NCBI GenBank assembly: GCA_963830385.1
Contig: CAWHMD010000005.1
Location: forward strand, 310,001 to 374,000
DNA length: 64,000 nt
Origin: Bog-532 sp963830385
GTDB taxonomy: Bacteria; Actinomycetota; Actinomycetes; Streptosporangiales; Streptosporangiaceae
Direction: 5' to 3'
How positions within the stretch are numbered: the first letter of the stretch is position 1; every line of letters starts with the position of its first letter. Below are positions 33,814 through 42,013 of the stretch, in pieces. The notes beneath the pieces are model-generated. The model did not search any database. It saw only the letters and a list, made by a program, of their open reading frames with translations, and had not been told where the DNA came from. A program made the translations under genes and the position numbers.

Positions 33814-34452
33814 GTGTTCCGACGAGGTAATGGCGGGGCGCGCGGCAACACCGCCCAGGACGAACAGGGCGCGCAGAGCCTGGGCGCAACGCAGACGACT
33901 GAAAAGGGCCGGCCCGCGGCCGAGGCCGCCAAGGGCCGCCCCACACCCAAACGCAGCGAGGCCGAGCGCGGCCGCCGCCAGGGCATCACCGGGGCTCCCT
34001 CGCGCAGCGCCACCTCGGGCCGCAGCGGCGCCAAGGCCAGCAGCGCGGACCAGCGGGCCGACCGGCTCCGCCGCAACGAGGCCATGCGCCGCGGCGAGCA
34101 GTGGGCGCTGCCCGCCCGCGACCGCGGCCCGGTCAAGCAGCTCGCCCGCGACTACATCGACTCGCGGCGGCGGCTGAGCGAGTACTACATGTACTTGATG
34201 ATCGTCCTGGTCGTCGTGCTGTTCATCCGCCAGTCGGGCGTCCAGGTCTACGCCGAGCCGATCGCGCTGGTGCTGATCCTGCTGGTCGCGCTGGACGCCC
34301 TCTACCTGCGGTTCAGGCTGACCAAGCTGGTGCGCGAGCGGCTGCCCGGGGAGAGCACCCGCGGGCTGACCATGTACGCGGTGTTCCGGGCGCTGCAGAT
34401 CCGGCGGTTCCGGGTGCCACCGCCCCGGGTGAAGGTCGGCGAGACGGTCTGA
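33814..34452 (+). CDS. DUF3043 membrane protein
   Basis: 212 residues from GTG 33814. A long, highly charged N-terminal region (about 1-110, rich in Arg/Gly/Ala/Ser) is followed by WALPARDRGPVKQLARDYIDSRR and two membrane segments (MYLMIVLVVVLFI, then PIALVLILLVALDALYL, about 125-165) and a basic C-terminus. Matches the conserved actinobacterial DUF3043 family of unknown role. Divergent from pspA. Confidence 0.88.
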   Translation: MFRRGNGGARGNTAQDEQGAQSLGATQTTEKGRPAAEAAKGRPTPKRSEAERGRRQGITGAPSRSATSGRSGAKASSADQRADRLRRNEAMRRGEQWALPARDRGPVKQLARDYIDSRRRLSEYYMYLMIVLVVVLFIRQSGVQVYAEPIALVLILLVALDALYLRFRLTKLVRERLPGESTRGLTMYAVFRALQIRRFRVPPPRVKVGETV

Positions 34453-34477
34453 GCTGCTCCGCCGATAGGGTCGAAGT

Positions 34478-35479
34478 ATGGAGCATCGTCACCTCGGTAA
34501 GAGCGGTCTGAAGATCAGCGAGCTCACCTACGGCAACTGGATCACCCACGGCTCGCAGGTGGAAGAAGACGCCGCGCGGGCGTGTGTCGCGGCCGCCCTC
34601 GACGAGGGCATCACCAGCTTTGACACCGCCGACACGTACGCGGGCACCCGGGCCGAAGCGGTCATGGGCCGGGCGCTGGCGGGTGTACGGCGCGAATCGA
34701 TCGAGATCTTCACCAAGGTGTACTGGCCGACCGGCCCGGGACCGAACGACCGGGGCCTGTCGCGCAAGCACATCATGGAGTCGATCAACGGCTCGCTGCG
34801 GCGGCTCGGCACCGACTACGTCGACTTGTACCAGGCGCACCGCTACGACCACGAGACGCCGCTGGAGGAGACCCTGCGGGCGTTCGAGGACGTGGTGCGG
34901 CAGGGCAAGGCCCTCTACATCGGCGTGTCGGAATGGCGGGCCGAGGAGATCGCGGCCGCGCTGCGGATCGCCGACGAGATGCACTTCGACCGGATCGTGT
35001 CCAACCAGCCGCAGTACAACATGCTCTGGCGGGTCATCGAGGCCGAGGTCGTCCCGTTGTGCGAGAAGGAGGGCATCGGCCAGATCGTGTTCTCGCCCAT
35101 AGCCCAGGGCGCGCTGACCGGCAAGTACCTGCCCGGCCAGGCGCCCCCGGGAGGCTCGCGGGCCACCGACCAGTCCGGCGGGGCGGACTTCATCAGCCGC
35201 TGGATGCGGGACGACCTGCTGGCCAGGATCCAGGACCTGAAGCCGCTGGCCGACGAGGCCGGGCTGTCGCTGGCCCAGCTGGCCGTGGCCTGGACCCTGC
35301 AGAACCCGAACGTGTCGGCCGCGATCATCGGCGCAACCCGGCCCGATCAGGTCAGGGAAAACGTCAAGGCAGCCGGGGTCAAGCTGGACTCGGGCCTGCT
35401 GCGCCGGATCGATGACGTGCTCGGCAGCTATGTCGAGCGTGACCCGGCCCGGACGGCCAGCCCGCCCAGCCGCCCGTAA
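34478..35479 (+). CDS. Aldo/keto reductase (Kv-beta-like)
   Basis: NADPH-dependent oxidoreductase with a TIM barrel. 333 residues with the AKR tetrad: Asp and Tyr in FDTADTYAG (about 49-57), Lys in IFTKVYWP and His in DLYQAHRYDHETP. NADPH-binding elements are YIGVSEW and the C-terminal SAAIIGATRPDQVRENVKA. The overall order resembles the Kv-beta/YghZ subgroup. ATG with AGGGTCGAAGT upstream. Substrate unknown. Confidence 0.9.
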   Translation: MEHRHLGKSGLKISELTYGNWITHGSQVEEDAARACVAAALDEGITSFDTADTYAGTRAEAVMGRALAGVRRESIEIFTKVYWPTGPGPNDRGLSRKHIMESINGSLRRLGTDYVDLYQAHRYDHETPLEETLRAFEDVVRQGKALYIGVSEWRAEEIAAALRIADEMHFDRIVSNQPQYNMLWRVIEAEVVPLCEKEGIGQIVFSPIAQGALTGKYLPGQAPPGGSRATDQSGGADFISRWMRDDLLARIQDLKPLADEAGLSLAQLAVAWTLQNPNVSAAIIGATRPDQVRENVKAAGVKLDSGLLRRIDDVLGSYVERDPARTASPPSRP

Positions 35480-35531
35480 GCCCGCAGCCTGCCCGGGAAC
35501 GCCTGCGCCTGGCGGCCTTTTGGTTATTGAA

Positions 35532-35741
35532 TCAGCTCGCCGGGCGCAGGCTCATCGGGCCGTACTCGGTTCTGTCGTCCTCGAGCAGGGTCACCTGGTC
35601 CACCCCGGCTTCGACCAGGCCGCGCCAGTTCTCGCCCAGCCAGCTCTCCGCGTCGCCCTGGCTGGCGAAGATTGCCTCCGGGAGGTCTGCCGATGACACG
35701 GTGGCGCCGTCAATCTTTTCGTATCGCCAGGTCCACGCCAT
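35532..35741 (-). CDS. Small conserved actinobacterial protein
   Basis: 69 residues, acidic, no membrane segment: MAWTWRYEKIDGATV, then IFASQGDAESWLGENW and a hydrophobic VDQVTLLEDD followed by YGPMSLRPAS. I recognise this pattern as a small protein widespread in actinomycetes but know of no function. It stands alone between the aldo/keto reductase and the ATP-binding protein. Confidence 0.8.
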   Translation of the reverse strand: MAWTWRYEKIDGATVSSADLPEAIFASQGDAESWLGENWRGLVEAGVDQVTLLEDDRTEYGPMSLRPAS

Positions 35742-35857
35742 GATCTGTCGCCCCCTCGAACTCGCCCCGGGTCGGTAGCTGCCGCTAGGACACTACCGAA
35801 CACACGGTGGTTGTCGCGCCGCAGAAGGGTGTTACGCCCGATAATCAGGCCCAGTAA

Positions 35858-36460
35858 TCAGGCGCAGAACAGAATGGCCCAGACGGCCTTGCCCCGGCCG
35901 ACCACCGGGCTCCAGCCCCACACGTCGCTGAGCGCGTCGACCAGCTGCAGGCCGCGGCCGCACTCGGCGTCCTGGTGGGGGGCCTTGAGGACGGGAGCGA
36001 CGTCGCTGGGGTCGAGGACCGCGCACATGACCTCGCCCGCCCGGCGGAACAGCCGCAGGCCGATCCGGGTGTCGCCACGGGCCGGGGCGCGCTCGCCCTC
36101 GAGGACGGGGTCCTGGCCCGCGTGGCACAGGGCGTTGGCCACGAACTCGGCCACGATGACCTCGGCGTCGTCGATCAGCGGGTCCAGGTTCCAGCGGGTC
36201 AGCGTGGACCGGGTGAACCGGCGGGCGCTGCGGGCCGGCTGCGGGCCGGGGGTCAGCGACAGCGCCATCACCGAGGGGGCGTCCCACCAGTCCGACGGCA
36301 TCCGGACCACCCGCGGGCGGTCGGGCACGAGCTGCCGGGGTGCGGTGCTCAGTGCCTCGTGCGGGAGCGGGCGGACTCTGGTACGCGTCGGCAGCGGGAG
36401 CTTACGCTGGTCCCGGTTGTTAACGCTAACACCAACCGGGTTCAAACTGTCGGACCTCAT
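35858..36460 (-). CDS. Anti-sigma-factor-type ATP-binding protein (HATPase_c)
   Basis: Serine kinase/regulator of the RsbW-like family common in actinomycetes. The ATPase domain occupies the C-terminal ~120 residues: DDAEVIVAEFVANALCHA (N box with the Mg-binding Asn), VMCAVLDPSDVAP (G1-like) and ECGRGLQLVDALSDVWGW (G2). 200 residues from ATG 36460. A shorter form from ATG 36301 (MPSDWWDAP, 147 residues) is closer to the usual family length, and the region upstream of it contains a CCCGGTTG/CAACCGGG palindrome, so the true start is uncertain. Confidence 0.8.
   Translation of the reverse strand: MRSDSLNPVGVSVNNRDQRKLPLPTRTRVRPLPHEALSTAPRQLVPDRPRVVRMPSDWWDAPSVMALSLTPGPQPARSARRFTRSTLTRWNLDPLIDDAEVIVAEFVANALCHAGQDPVLEGERAPARGDTRIGLRLFRRAGEVMCAVLDPSDVAPVLKAPHQDAECGRGLQLVDALSDVWGWSPVVGRGKAVWAILFCA
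36412..36440. promoter_or_regulatory. Palindrome at the 5' end of the ATP-binding gene
   Basis: CCCGGTTG ... CAACCGGG (8+8, perfect) encloses a second imperfect repeat GTTAAC/GCTAAC. It falls within the first codons if ATG 36460 is used, or upstream of the gene if ATG 36301 is used, where it would be a natural operator. Confidence 0.45.
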
Positions 36461-36811
36461 CGCGACCCCGGGGACGCTGGTTGAGCCGCCAATCCTCGTT
36501 GCTGGCGCGCAGCCCTTATCTTGCCGGACCTCGTATGCAGATGCAAGGCCAAATGCACGTTCATTTGATGTGTGCAGATGCGCTGGTCGCTGGACCTCAG
36601 CCAGCCCCGGATATGACGGCTGGGCAGGACTGTAACCGCTTACACGATGCTGCCCAATGCCACGCCGGCGGCCCTGCATCCGGGCATCGCCCGGTCACCG
36701 GAGGGCCGCCCGGGTGGGCCGGCGAGCGCGCGCCGGGCGGGACGGCTTACGGTGTGGTGGAACTGGTGCCCCGCTTTTTTTCGCGAAACTTTTCGGGAAG
36801 TGGAGTCGTTC
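36461..36811. other. Divergent spacer before xylB
   Basis: About 350 bases with lower GC than the surroundings. It contains two copies of TGCAGATGC 37 bases apart (36536-36544 and 36573-36581), a LacI-type operator (36631-36644), and the xylB ribosome site GGAG before ATG 36812. No convincing -35/-10 pair was identified, though the operator position implies the xyl promoter lies near it. Confidence 0.6.
36631..36644. promoter_or_regulatory. LacI-family operator upstream of xylB
   Basis: TGTAA-CCGC-TTACA, a perfect 5+5 repeat with central CG, matching the general TGTAANCGNTTACA form of LacI-family operators. It lies 168 bases before xylB; the LacI-family gene downstream of xylA is the obvious candidate regulator. 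Confidence 0.65.
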
Positions 36812-38248
36812 ATGCTGGTGGCCGGAGTGGACAGTTCCACCCAGTCCACGAAGGTGGTGCTGTGCCAGGCCGAGGACGGTGCCATCGTGGCCAGCGCCTC
36901 GGCCCCGCATCCGGACGGCACCGAGTGCGACCCGGAGTACTGGTGGCAGGCGCTCGCCCAGGCCGGGGACGGCCTGCTGAGCCAGGCGGCGGCGGTGGGG
37001 GTGGCCGCCCAGCAGCACGGGATGGTGGCCCTGGACGAGGCGGGCCAGGTGATCAGGCCCGCGATCTTGTGGAACGACATGCGGGCGGCGCCGCAGACCC
37101 GCGAGCTCATCGCCGAGCTGGGCGGCCCGGCCGAGTGGGCGCGCCGGACCGGCAGCGTCCCGGCCGTGTCGTTCACCGTGACCAAGCTGCGCTGGATGGC
37201 CGAGCGGGAGCCGGAGTCGGCGCGGCGGCTGTACCGGGTGGTGCTGCCGCACGACTGGCTGACCTGGCGGCTGGGGTTCGGGCGGCCCGGCACCGCCCCG
37301 GTCCCGGACAGCGAGCCGGTCACCGACCGCGGTGACGCGTCCGGCACCGGCTACTTCTCCCCCGCCGACGGCCAGTGGCTGCCGGACATCGCCGAAGCCG
37401 CGCTCGGCGGGCCGGTGGCCACCCCCCGGCTGGGCGCCCCGGCCGAGGTGGTCGGGCACACGCCGGACGGAGCGGCGCTGTCCTGCGGTACCGGGGACAA
37501 CATGGGCGCCGCGCTCGGGCTCGGCATCGCCGAGGGCGACGTGGTGGTGTCGATCGGCACGTCCGGCACCGCCTACGCGATGACCACGGAGCCGGCCGCC
37601 GACGTCACCGGGGCGGTGGCCGGTTTCGCCGACGCCACCGGCAAGTTCCTGCCGCTGGTGGCCACGGTCAACGCGGCCCGGGTGCTGACCCTGACCGCCC
37701 GGCTGCTCGGCACCGACGCGCCCGGCCTGTCCGCCCTGGCCCTGGCGGCCGAGCCGGGCGCGGGCGGGCTGACCCTGCTGCCCTACCTCGACGGCGAGCG
37801 CTCCCCCAACCGCCCGGACGCCACCGGCGTGCTGAACGGCATCACCAGCGCCAACCTGACCCCCGAGAACCTGGCCCGGGCGGCGGTCGAGGCGGTGCTG
37901 TGCTCGCTGGCCGACGGGATCGGCAACCTGGCCGACTGCGGCATCACCCCGGAGCGGGTGGTGCTGATCGGCGGGGCGGCCCGTTCCCCGGCCGTGCGGT
38001 CCATCGCGCCCGCCATCTTCGGCGTGCCGGTGACCGTCCCCGATCCCGCTGAGTACGTAGCCATCGGCGCCGCCCGGCAGGCCGCCTGGGCCCTGTCCCA
38101 GTCCGAGGGGGCCGGCCCGGCCGGCCCGCCGGACTGGGCCGGCCCACCGGCCGAGACCTTTACCGCCGAGCCGCGCCCGGACATCCGCGATCGATACGCC
38201 ACGCTGCGGGACGACACCGCCGCCTGGCACGAAAGGAAGCCTCAGTGA
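36812..38248 (+). CDS. xylB: Xylulokinase
   Basis: Phosphorylates D-xylulose to xylulose 5-phosphate, feeding the pentose phosphate pathway. 478 residues of the FGGY family: MLVAGVDSSTQSTKVVL (phosphate-binding N-terminus), GVAAQQHGMVALD, the catalytic Asp region HDWLTWRL with SDASGT-like GDASGTGYF, ALSCGTGDNMGAALGLG, and the C-terminal ATP-binding VVLIGGAARSPAVRSI. GGAG upstream of ATG 36812. Its stop overlaps the xylA start (GTGA). Confidence 0.93.
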   Translation: MLVAGVDSSTQSTKVVLCQAEDGAIVASASAPHPDGTECDPEYWWQALAQAGDGLLSQAAAVGVAAQQHGMVALDEAGQVIRPAILWNDMRAAPQTRELIAELGGPAEWARRTGSVPAVSFTVTKLRWMAEREPESARRLYRVVLPHDWLTWRLGFGRPGTAPVPDSEPVTDRGDASGTGYFSPADGQWLPDIAEAALGGPVATPRLGAPAEVVGHTPDGAALSCGTGDNMGAALGLGIAEGDVVVSIGTSGTAYAMTTEPAADVTGAVAGFADATGKFLPLVATVNAARVLTLTARLLGTDAPGLSALALAAEPGAGGLTLLPYLDGERSPNRPDATGVLNGITSANLTPENLARAAVEAVLCSLADGIGNLADCGITPERVVLIGGAARSPAVRSIAPAIFGVPVTVPDPAEYVAIGAARQAAWALSQSEGAGPAGPPDWAGPPAETFTAEPRPDIRDRYATLRDDTAAWHERKPQ

Positions 38249-39474
38249 GCTCTCCCGACAGTGCTAGCTCAGTTCAGGCCAGCTCAATTCAGGCCAGCTC
38301 AATTCAGGACCCTTACGTCCCAATGCCCGAGGACAAGTTCTCGTTCGGGATCTGGACCGTCGGCTGGCAGGGCGTGGACGTGTTCGGCAGCGCGGTGCGC
38401 CCGCCGATGCCCGCCGACCGGGCCGTGCGCAAGCTGGCCGAGCTGGGCGCGTACGGGGTCAACTTCCACGACAACGACGTGTTCCCGTTCGAGGCCTCTA
38501 ACGCCGAGCGGGACCAGCTGATCGCCGCGTTCCGCAAGGCGCTGGACGAGACCGGCACCAAGGTGACCACGGCCACCACCAACCTGTTCGGCCACCCGAT
38601 GTTCAAGGACGGCGCGTTCACCGCCAACGAGCGCGACATCCGCCGGTTCGCGCTGGCCAAGGTGATGCGCAACCTCGACCTGGCGGCCGAGCTGGGGGCC
38701 AGGACCTACATCTTCTGGGGCGGCCGCGAGGGCGCCGAGTCCGGCGGGGCCAAGGACATCCAGGCCGCGCTGAGCCGCTACGCCGAGGGCCTGAACCTGC
38801 TCTGCGAGTACGTGACCGAGCAGGGCTACGACATCCAGTTCGCGATCGAGCCCAAGCCGAACGAGCCGCGCGGCGACATCCTGCTGCCGACGCTGGGGCA
38901 CGCGATCGCCTTCATCAACGGGCTCGAGCACTCCGAGATGGTCGGCATCAACCCGGAGATCGGGCACGAGGAGATGGCCGGGCTGAACTACGCGGCCGGA
39001 ATCAATCAGGCGCTGTGGCACGGCAAGCTGTTCCACATCGACCTGAACGGCCAGCACGGGCCCCGGTTCGACCAGGACCTGCGGTTCGGCGCGGGCAACG
39101 TGGGCGGCGCGTTCTGGGTGGTGGACGCGGTGGTGCAGGCGATCGAGGCCGGCGGTTACGACGGCCCGATCCACTTCGACTACAAGCCGCCGCGCACCGA
39201 GAACGACGAGGGGGTGTGGGTGTCGGCCGCGGCCTGCATGCGCAACTACCTCATCCTGCGGGACAAGGTGCTGAAGTTCCGGGCCGACCCCGAGGTCCAG
39301 GCGGCGCTCGCCGCGTCCAAGGTCGCCGAGCTCAGCCAGCCGACCCTGGCCGACGGCGAGAGCTGGCGCGACGTGCGCGAGGTCAGCATCGACATCGACG
39401 CCTACGCCGAGCGCGGGCTGGGCTACGAGCGGCTCGACCAGCTGGCCCTGGAGCACCTGTACGGCGTGCGCTAG
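38245..39474 (+). CDS. xylA: Xylose isomerase
   Basis: Converts D-xylose to D-xylulose. 409 residues, GTG start overlapping the xylB stop, with AAGGAAG upstream. The actinobacterial XylA body begins at MPEDKFSFGIWTVGWQG (residue 26); motifs present are FHDNDVFPF (catalytic His), TTNLFGHPMFKDG, YIFWGGREGAE, FAIEPKPNEPRGD (metal Glu) and HIDLNGQ. The first ~25 residues, SSVQASSIQASSIQDP, are a threefold repeat absent from typical enzymes. If ATG 38322 were used the protein would have the usual length, but the ribosome site favours 38245. Confidence 0.94.
   Translation: MSSPDSASSVQASSIQASSIQDPYVPMPEDKFSFGIWTVGWQGVDVFGSAVRPPMPADRAVRKLAELGAYGVNFHDNDVFPFEASNAERDQLIAAFRKALDETGTKVTTATTNLFGHPMFKDGAFTANERDIRRFALAKVMRNLDLAAELGARTYIFWGGREGAESGGAKDIQAALSRYAEGLNLLCEYVTEQGYDIQFAIEPKPNEPRGDILLPTLGHAIAFINGLEHSEMVGINPEIGHEEMAGLNYAAGINQALWHGKLFHIDLNGQHGPRFDQDLRFGAGNVGGAFWVVDAVVQAIEAGGYDGPIHFDYKPPRTENDEGVWVSAAACMRNYLILRDKVLKFRADPEVQAALAASKVAELSQPTLADGESWRDVREVSIDIDAYAERGLGYERLDQLALEHLYGVR
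38265..38309. repeat. Three tandem 15-bp repeats in the xylA 5' coding region
   Basis: The unit GCTCAGTTCAGGCCA / GCTCAATTCAGGCCA / GCTCAATTCAGGACC occurs three times in frame, encoding SSVQA-SSIQA-SSIQD. The AT-richer composition differs from the rest of the gene. Confidence 0.85.
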
Positions 39475-39561
39475 GCACCGGTTCGGCGCGTGTTGGCCGC
39501 TCCCCTGCCGTCCGGCCCTCTAAGGTGGGCAGGCATAGCAGGATAAACGCGGGGACGGCGC

Positions 39562-40616
39562 ATGAAACGGGCGACGATCAGGGACGTGGCGGCGGACGCC
39601 GGGGTCTCCATCGGCACGGCCTCCAAGGCCCTGAACGGCCAGGGCCGGCTGCGCCCGGAGACCCGGGAGCGGGTGGCCGAGGCCGCCCAGCGGCTCGGCT
39701 TCGCGCCCAACCCGCTGGCGCAGGCCCTGCTGGCCGGGCGAACCTACACGGTCGGGATGATCACGACCGACAGCTTCGGGCGGTTCAGCATCCCGGTCAT
39801 GCTCGGGGCCGAAGACGCGCTCGGGCCGGCCAGATGTCGGTGTTCATGTGCGACACCCGGGACGACCCCGAGCGCGAGCTCCGGTACGTGGAGATGCTGA
39901 CCGCCCGCCGGGTGGACGGGCTGATCGTGACCGGCCGCCGGATCGAGCCGCGGCCGGCGATCGGGTCCCGGATGGGGATCCCGGTCGTGTACGCGATGAC
40001 CCAGGCGGCCGACTCCGACGAGCCCGCGGTGCTGCCCGACGACGTGGGCGGCGGCCAGGCGGCCGGCCGTCACCTGCTGGAGGCCGGCCGCCGGCACATC
40101 GCGCACGTCACCGGCCCGGAACGGTTCCTGGCCGCCCGCAAGCGCGCGACCGGGCTGAAGGAGGCGCTCGCGGCGGTTGACCGGCCGGTCGCCGACGGCG
40201 GCGTGCTCTACGGCGAGTGGAGTGAGCGCTGGGGCCGCGAGGCCACCGGGCGGCTGCTGGAGCAGGCCCCGGAAACCGACGCGATCTTCTGCGGCAGCGA
40301 CCAGATCGCCCGCGGCGCCGGCGACGCGCTGCGCGTGGCCGGCCGCCGGGTGCCGGACGACATCGCGCTGGTCGGCTTCGACAACTGGGACCCGATGGTG
40401 CGCGGCTCGGACCCGCCGCTGTCCAGCGTGGACATGTGCCTGGAGGACGTGGGCCGGGCCGCCGCCGAGGACCTGCTGGCGGCCATCAGCGGCAAGGCCG
40501 CGCACGGGGTCCGCACGGTGCCGTGCCGCCTGGTGGTGCGCGAGTCGAGCGTGGTGCGCGAGCCGGGCGCGTCCGGACTGTTAAGAGCGCCGATCCTGGG
40601 CACATCGACCGGATAG
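39562..40616 (+). pseudogene. LacI-family regulator with a single-base frameshift
   Basis: The first frame from ATG 39562 gives a LacI HTH (TIRDVAADAGVSIGTASKALNGQGRLRPETRERV) and the start of the sugar-binding domain, then runs out of frame and stops at 39900. The remaining domain continues in the neighbouring frame from about 39831 (GQMSVFMCDTRDDPERE) to 40616, with GVLYGEWSERWG, FCGSDQIARGAGDAL and DIALVGFDNWDP. Restoring one G in the GGG at 39823-39825 would join both parts into a normal ~350-residue protein reading DALGAGQMSVF. It is either a recent mutation or a sequencing error. Probable xylose repressor by location. Confidence 0.85.
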
Positions 40617-40642
40617 CGCATCGAGATGGAAAGGGGCACGTG

Positions 40643-40882
40643 ATGAACACGATGGCGTCGACGCCCGTAGAGCCGTCCCCGCTCCCGCCGCAGCCCGGGC
40701 CCATGCCCGAGCCGACCCCGCCGTTGCCGACACCCGACCCGGGCCCGATGCCGCCGCGGCCCGCGCCCGCGCCCATGCCACCGGGGCCAGCGCCCACGCC
40801 AGGGCCACTGCCCACGCCGGAGCCGATCCCCGATCCGGGCACCCCGGTACCGCCGCCGGAGCCGGGGCCGCTGCCCGCGTAG
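40643..40882 (+). CDS. Proline-rich small protein
   Basis: 79 residues, ATG 40643 with AAAGGGG nine bases upstream, ending eight bases before the next start. After MNTMASTPVEPSP nearly every second residue is Pro in PxP/PxPxP patterns (PMPEPTPPLPTPDPGPMPP), with no charged patch, signal peptide or Cys. Such a chain would be extended and unable to fold into a globular domain. No family recognised. It could instead be GC-rich spacer, but the ribosome site, spacing and absence of stops argue for a gene. Confidence 0.55.
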   Translation: MNTMASTPVEPSPLPPQPGPMPEPTPPLPTPDPGPMPPRPAPAPMPPGPAPTPGPLPTPEPIPDPGTPVPPPEPGPLPA

Positions 40883-40891
40883 GTTGGCGGT

Positions 40892-41947
40892 ATGCGCGCA
40901 GCGAGGTTGTACGGGGTCGGTGACATCCGGGTCGGCGACGAGCCGGCGCCGGAGCCGGGCCCCGATGAGACGCTGGTCCAGGTCCGGGCGGTCGGCTTGT
41001 GCGGCTCGGACCTGCACTGGTTCAGCGAGGGCGCGATCGGTGACGCTCAGCTGGCCCATCCGCTGGTGCTCGGGCACGAGGCAGCAGGCGTGATCGCGGC
41101 TGGCCCGCGCCGCGGCCAGCGGGTGGCCATCGACCCGGCCATCCCGGACGGGACCTGCCGGGCCTGCCGGGACGGCTACCGGAACCTGTGCCCGCAGGTG
41201 CGGTTCTCCGGCCACGGTGACACCGACGGCGCGCTGCGCGAGTTCATGGCCTGGCCGTCGGCGCTGCTGCACCCGCTGCCGGACGAGCTGTCCGACAGCG
41301 ACGGCGCCGTGCTGGAGCCCCTCGGGGTGGCGATCCACTCCCTTGACCTGGGCCATCTGCCGTTCGCGGGCAGCGCCGCGGTGATCGGCTGCGGGCCGAT
41401 CGGGCTGCTCACCATCCAGCTGCTGCGGGTCTCGGGAGCGGCGTCGATCATGGCGTTCGACCCGCGCGCGCACCGCCGGGAGGCGGCCGCCAAGCTCGGC
41501 GCGGACCAGGTGATCGACCCGGCCGAGCTGGCGGCGGATGGCGGCGGCGGGCAGCCGGACCGCGGGGACGGGCAGCCGGACCCGGACCGGGTGCGTGACC
41601 TGGTCGGTTACGGGGTCGACGTGGCGTTCGAGATCGCCGGCGGCGACGCCGCGGTCGCGCTGGCCCTGGACGTCACCCGGCCCGGCGGCCGGATCGCGCT
41701 GGGCGGGATACCCGACGACGACCACATCGGGTTCAGCGCGTCGGCCGCCCGCCGCAAGGGGGTGACGATCGCGCTGGTGCGGCGGATGAACGAGGTCTAC
41801 CCGCGGGCCATCAGCCTGGTCGCGCGCGGCCGGGTCGACACCGCCGCGGTCGTCACCGACCGGTTCGGCCTGGATGAGGTGGCGACGGCGTTCGGCACCG
41901 CGGTCGCCCGTAATGGGCTCAAGGTCGTGGTCGAGCCCCACCGCTGA
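40892..41947 (+). CDS. Zinc-dependent polyol/alcohol dehydrogenase (MDR family)
   Basis: 351-residue NAD(P)-dependent dehydrogenase related to sorbitol, xylitol and threonine dehydrogenases. Catalytic zinc ligands: Cys in GLCGSDLHW (about 37), GHEAAG (His-Glu, about 59-60) and the Glu in LEPLGVAIHS. The cofactor motif is VIGCGPIGLLTIQLL. The structural-zinc loop reads DGTCRACRDGYRNLC, with three rather than four cysteines. Next to xylBA it may interconvert xylulose and a pentitol; this is inference from context. Confidence 0.85.
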   Translation: MRAARLYGVGDIRVGDEPAPEPGPDETLVQVRAVGLCGSDLHWFSEGAIGDAQLAHPLVLGHEAAGVIAAGPRRGQRVAIDPAIPDGTCRACRDGYRNLCPQVRFSGHGDTDGALREFMAWPSALLHPLPDELSDSDGAVLEPLGVAIHSLDLGHLPFAGSAAVIGCGPIGLLTIQLLRVSGAASIMAFDPRAHRREAAAKLGADQVIDPAELAADGGGGQPDRGDGQPDPDRVRDLVGYGVDVAFEIAGGDAAVALALDVTRPGGRIALGGIPDDDHIGFSASAARRKGVTIALVRRMNEVYPRAISLVARGRVDTAAVVTDRFGLDEVATAFGTAVARNGLKVVVEPHR

Positions 41948-42013
41948 GCTCGCCGCCGGGCCTGCCTGGCATGCTGGTGGGCGGACTGACAGCAGGCGAG
42001 CGGAGGCGGACGG

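Noticed and set aside
39823..39825. Programmed ribosomal frameshift in the LacI gene
   Set aside because: No slippery heptamer or downstream structure typical of -1/+1 programmed shifting; a one-base indel in a G run explains it better.
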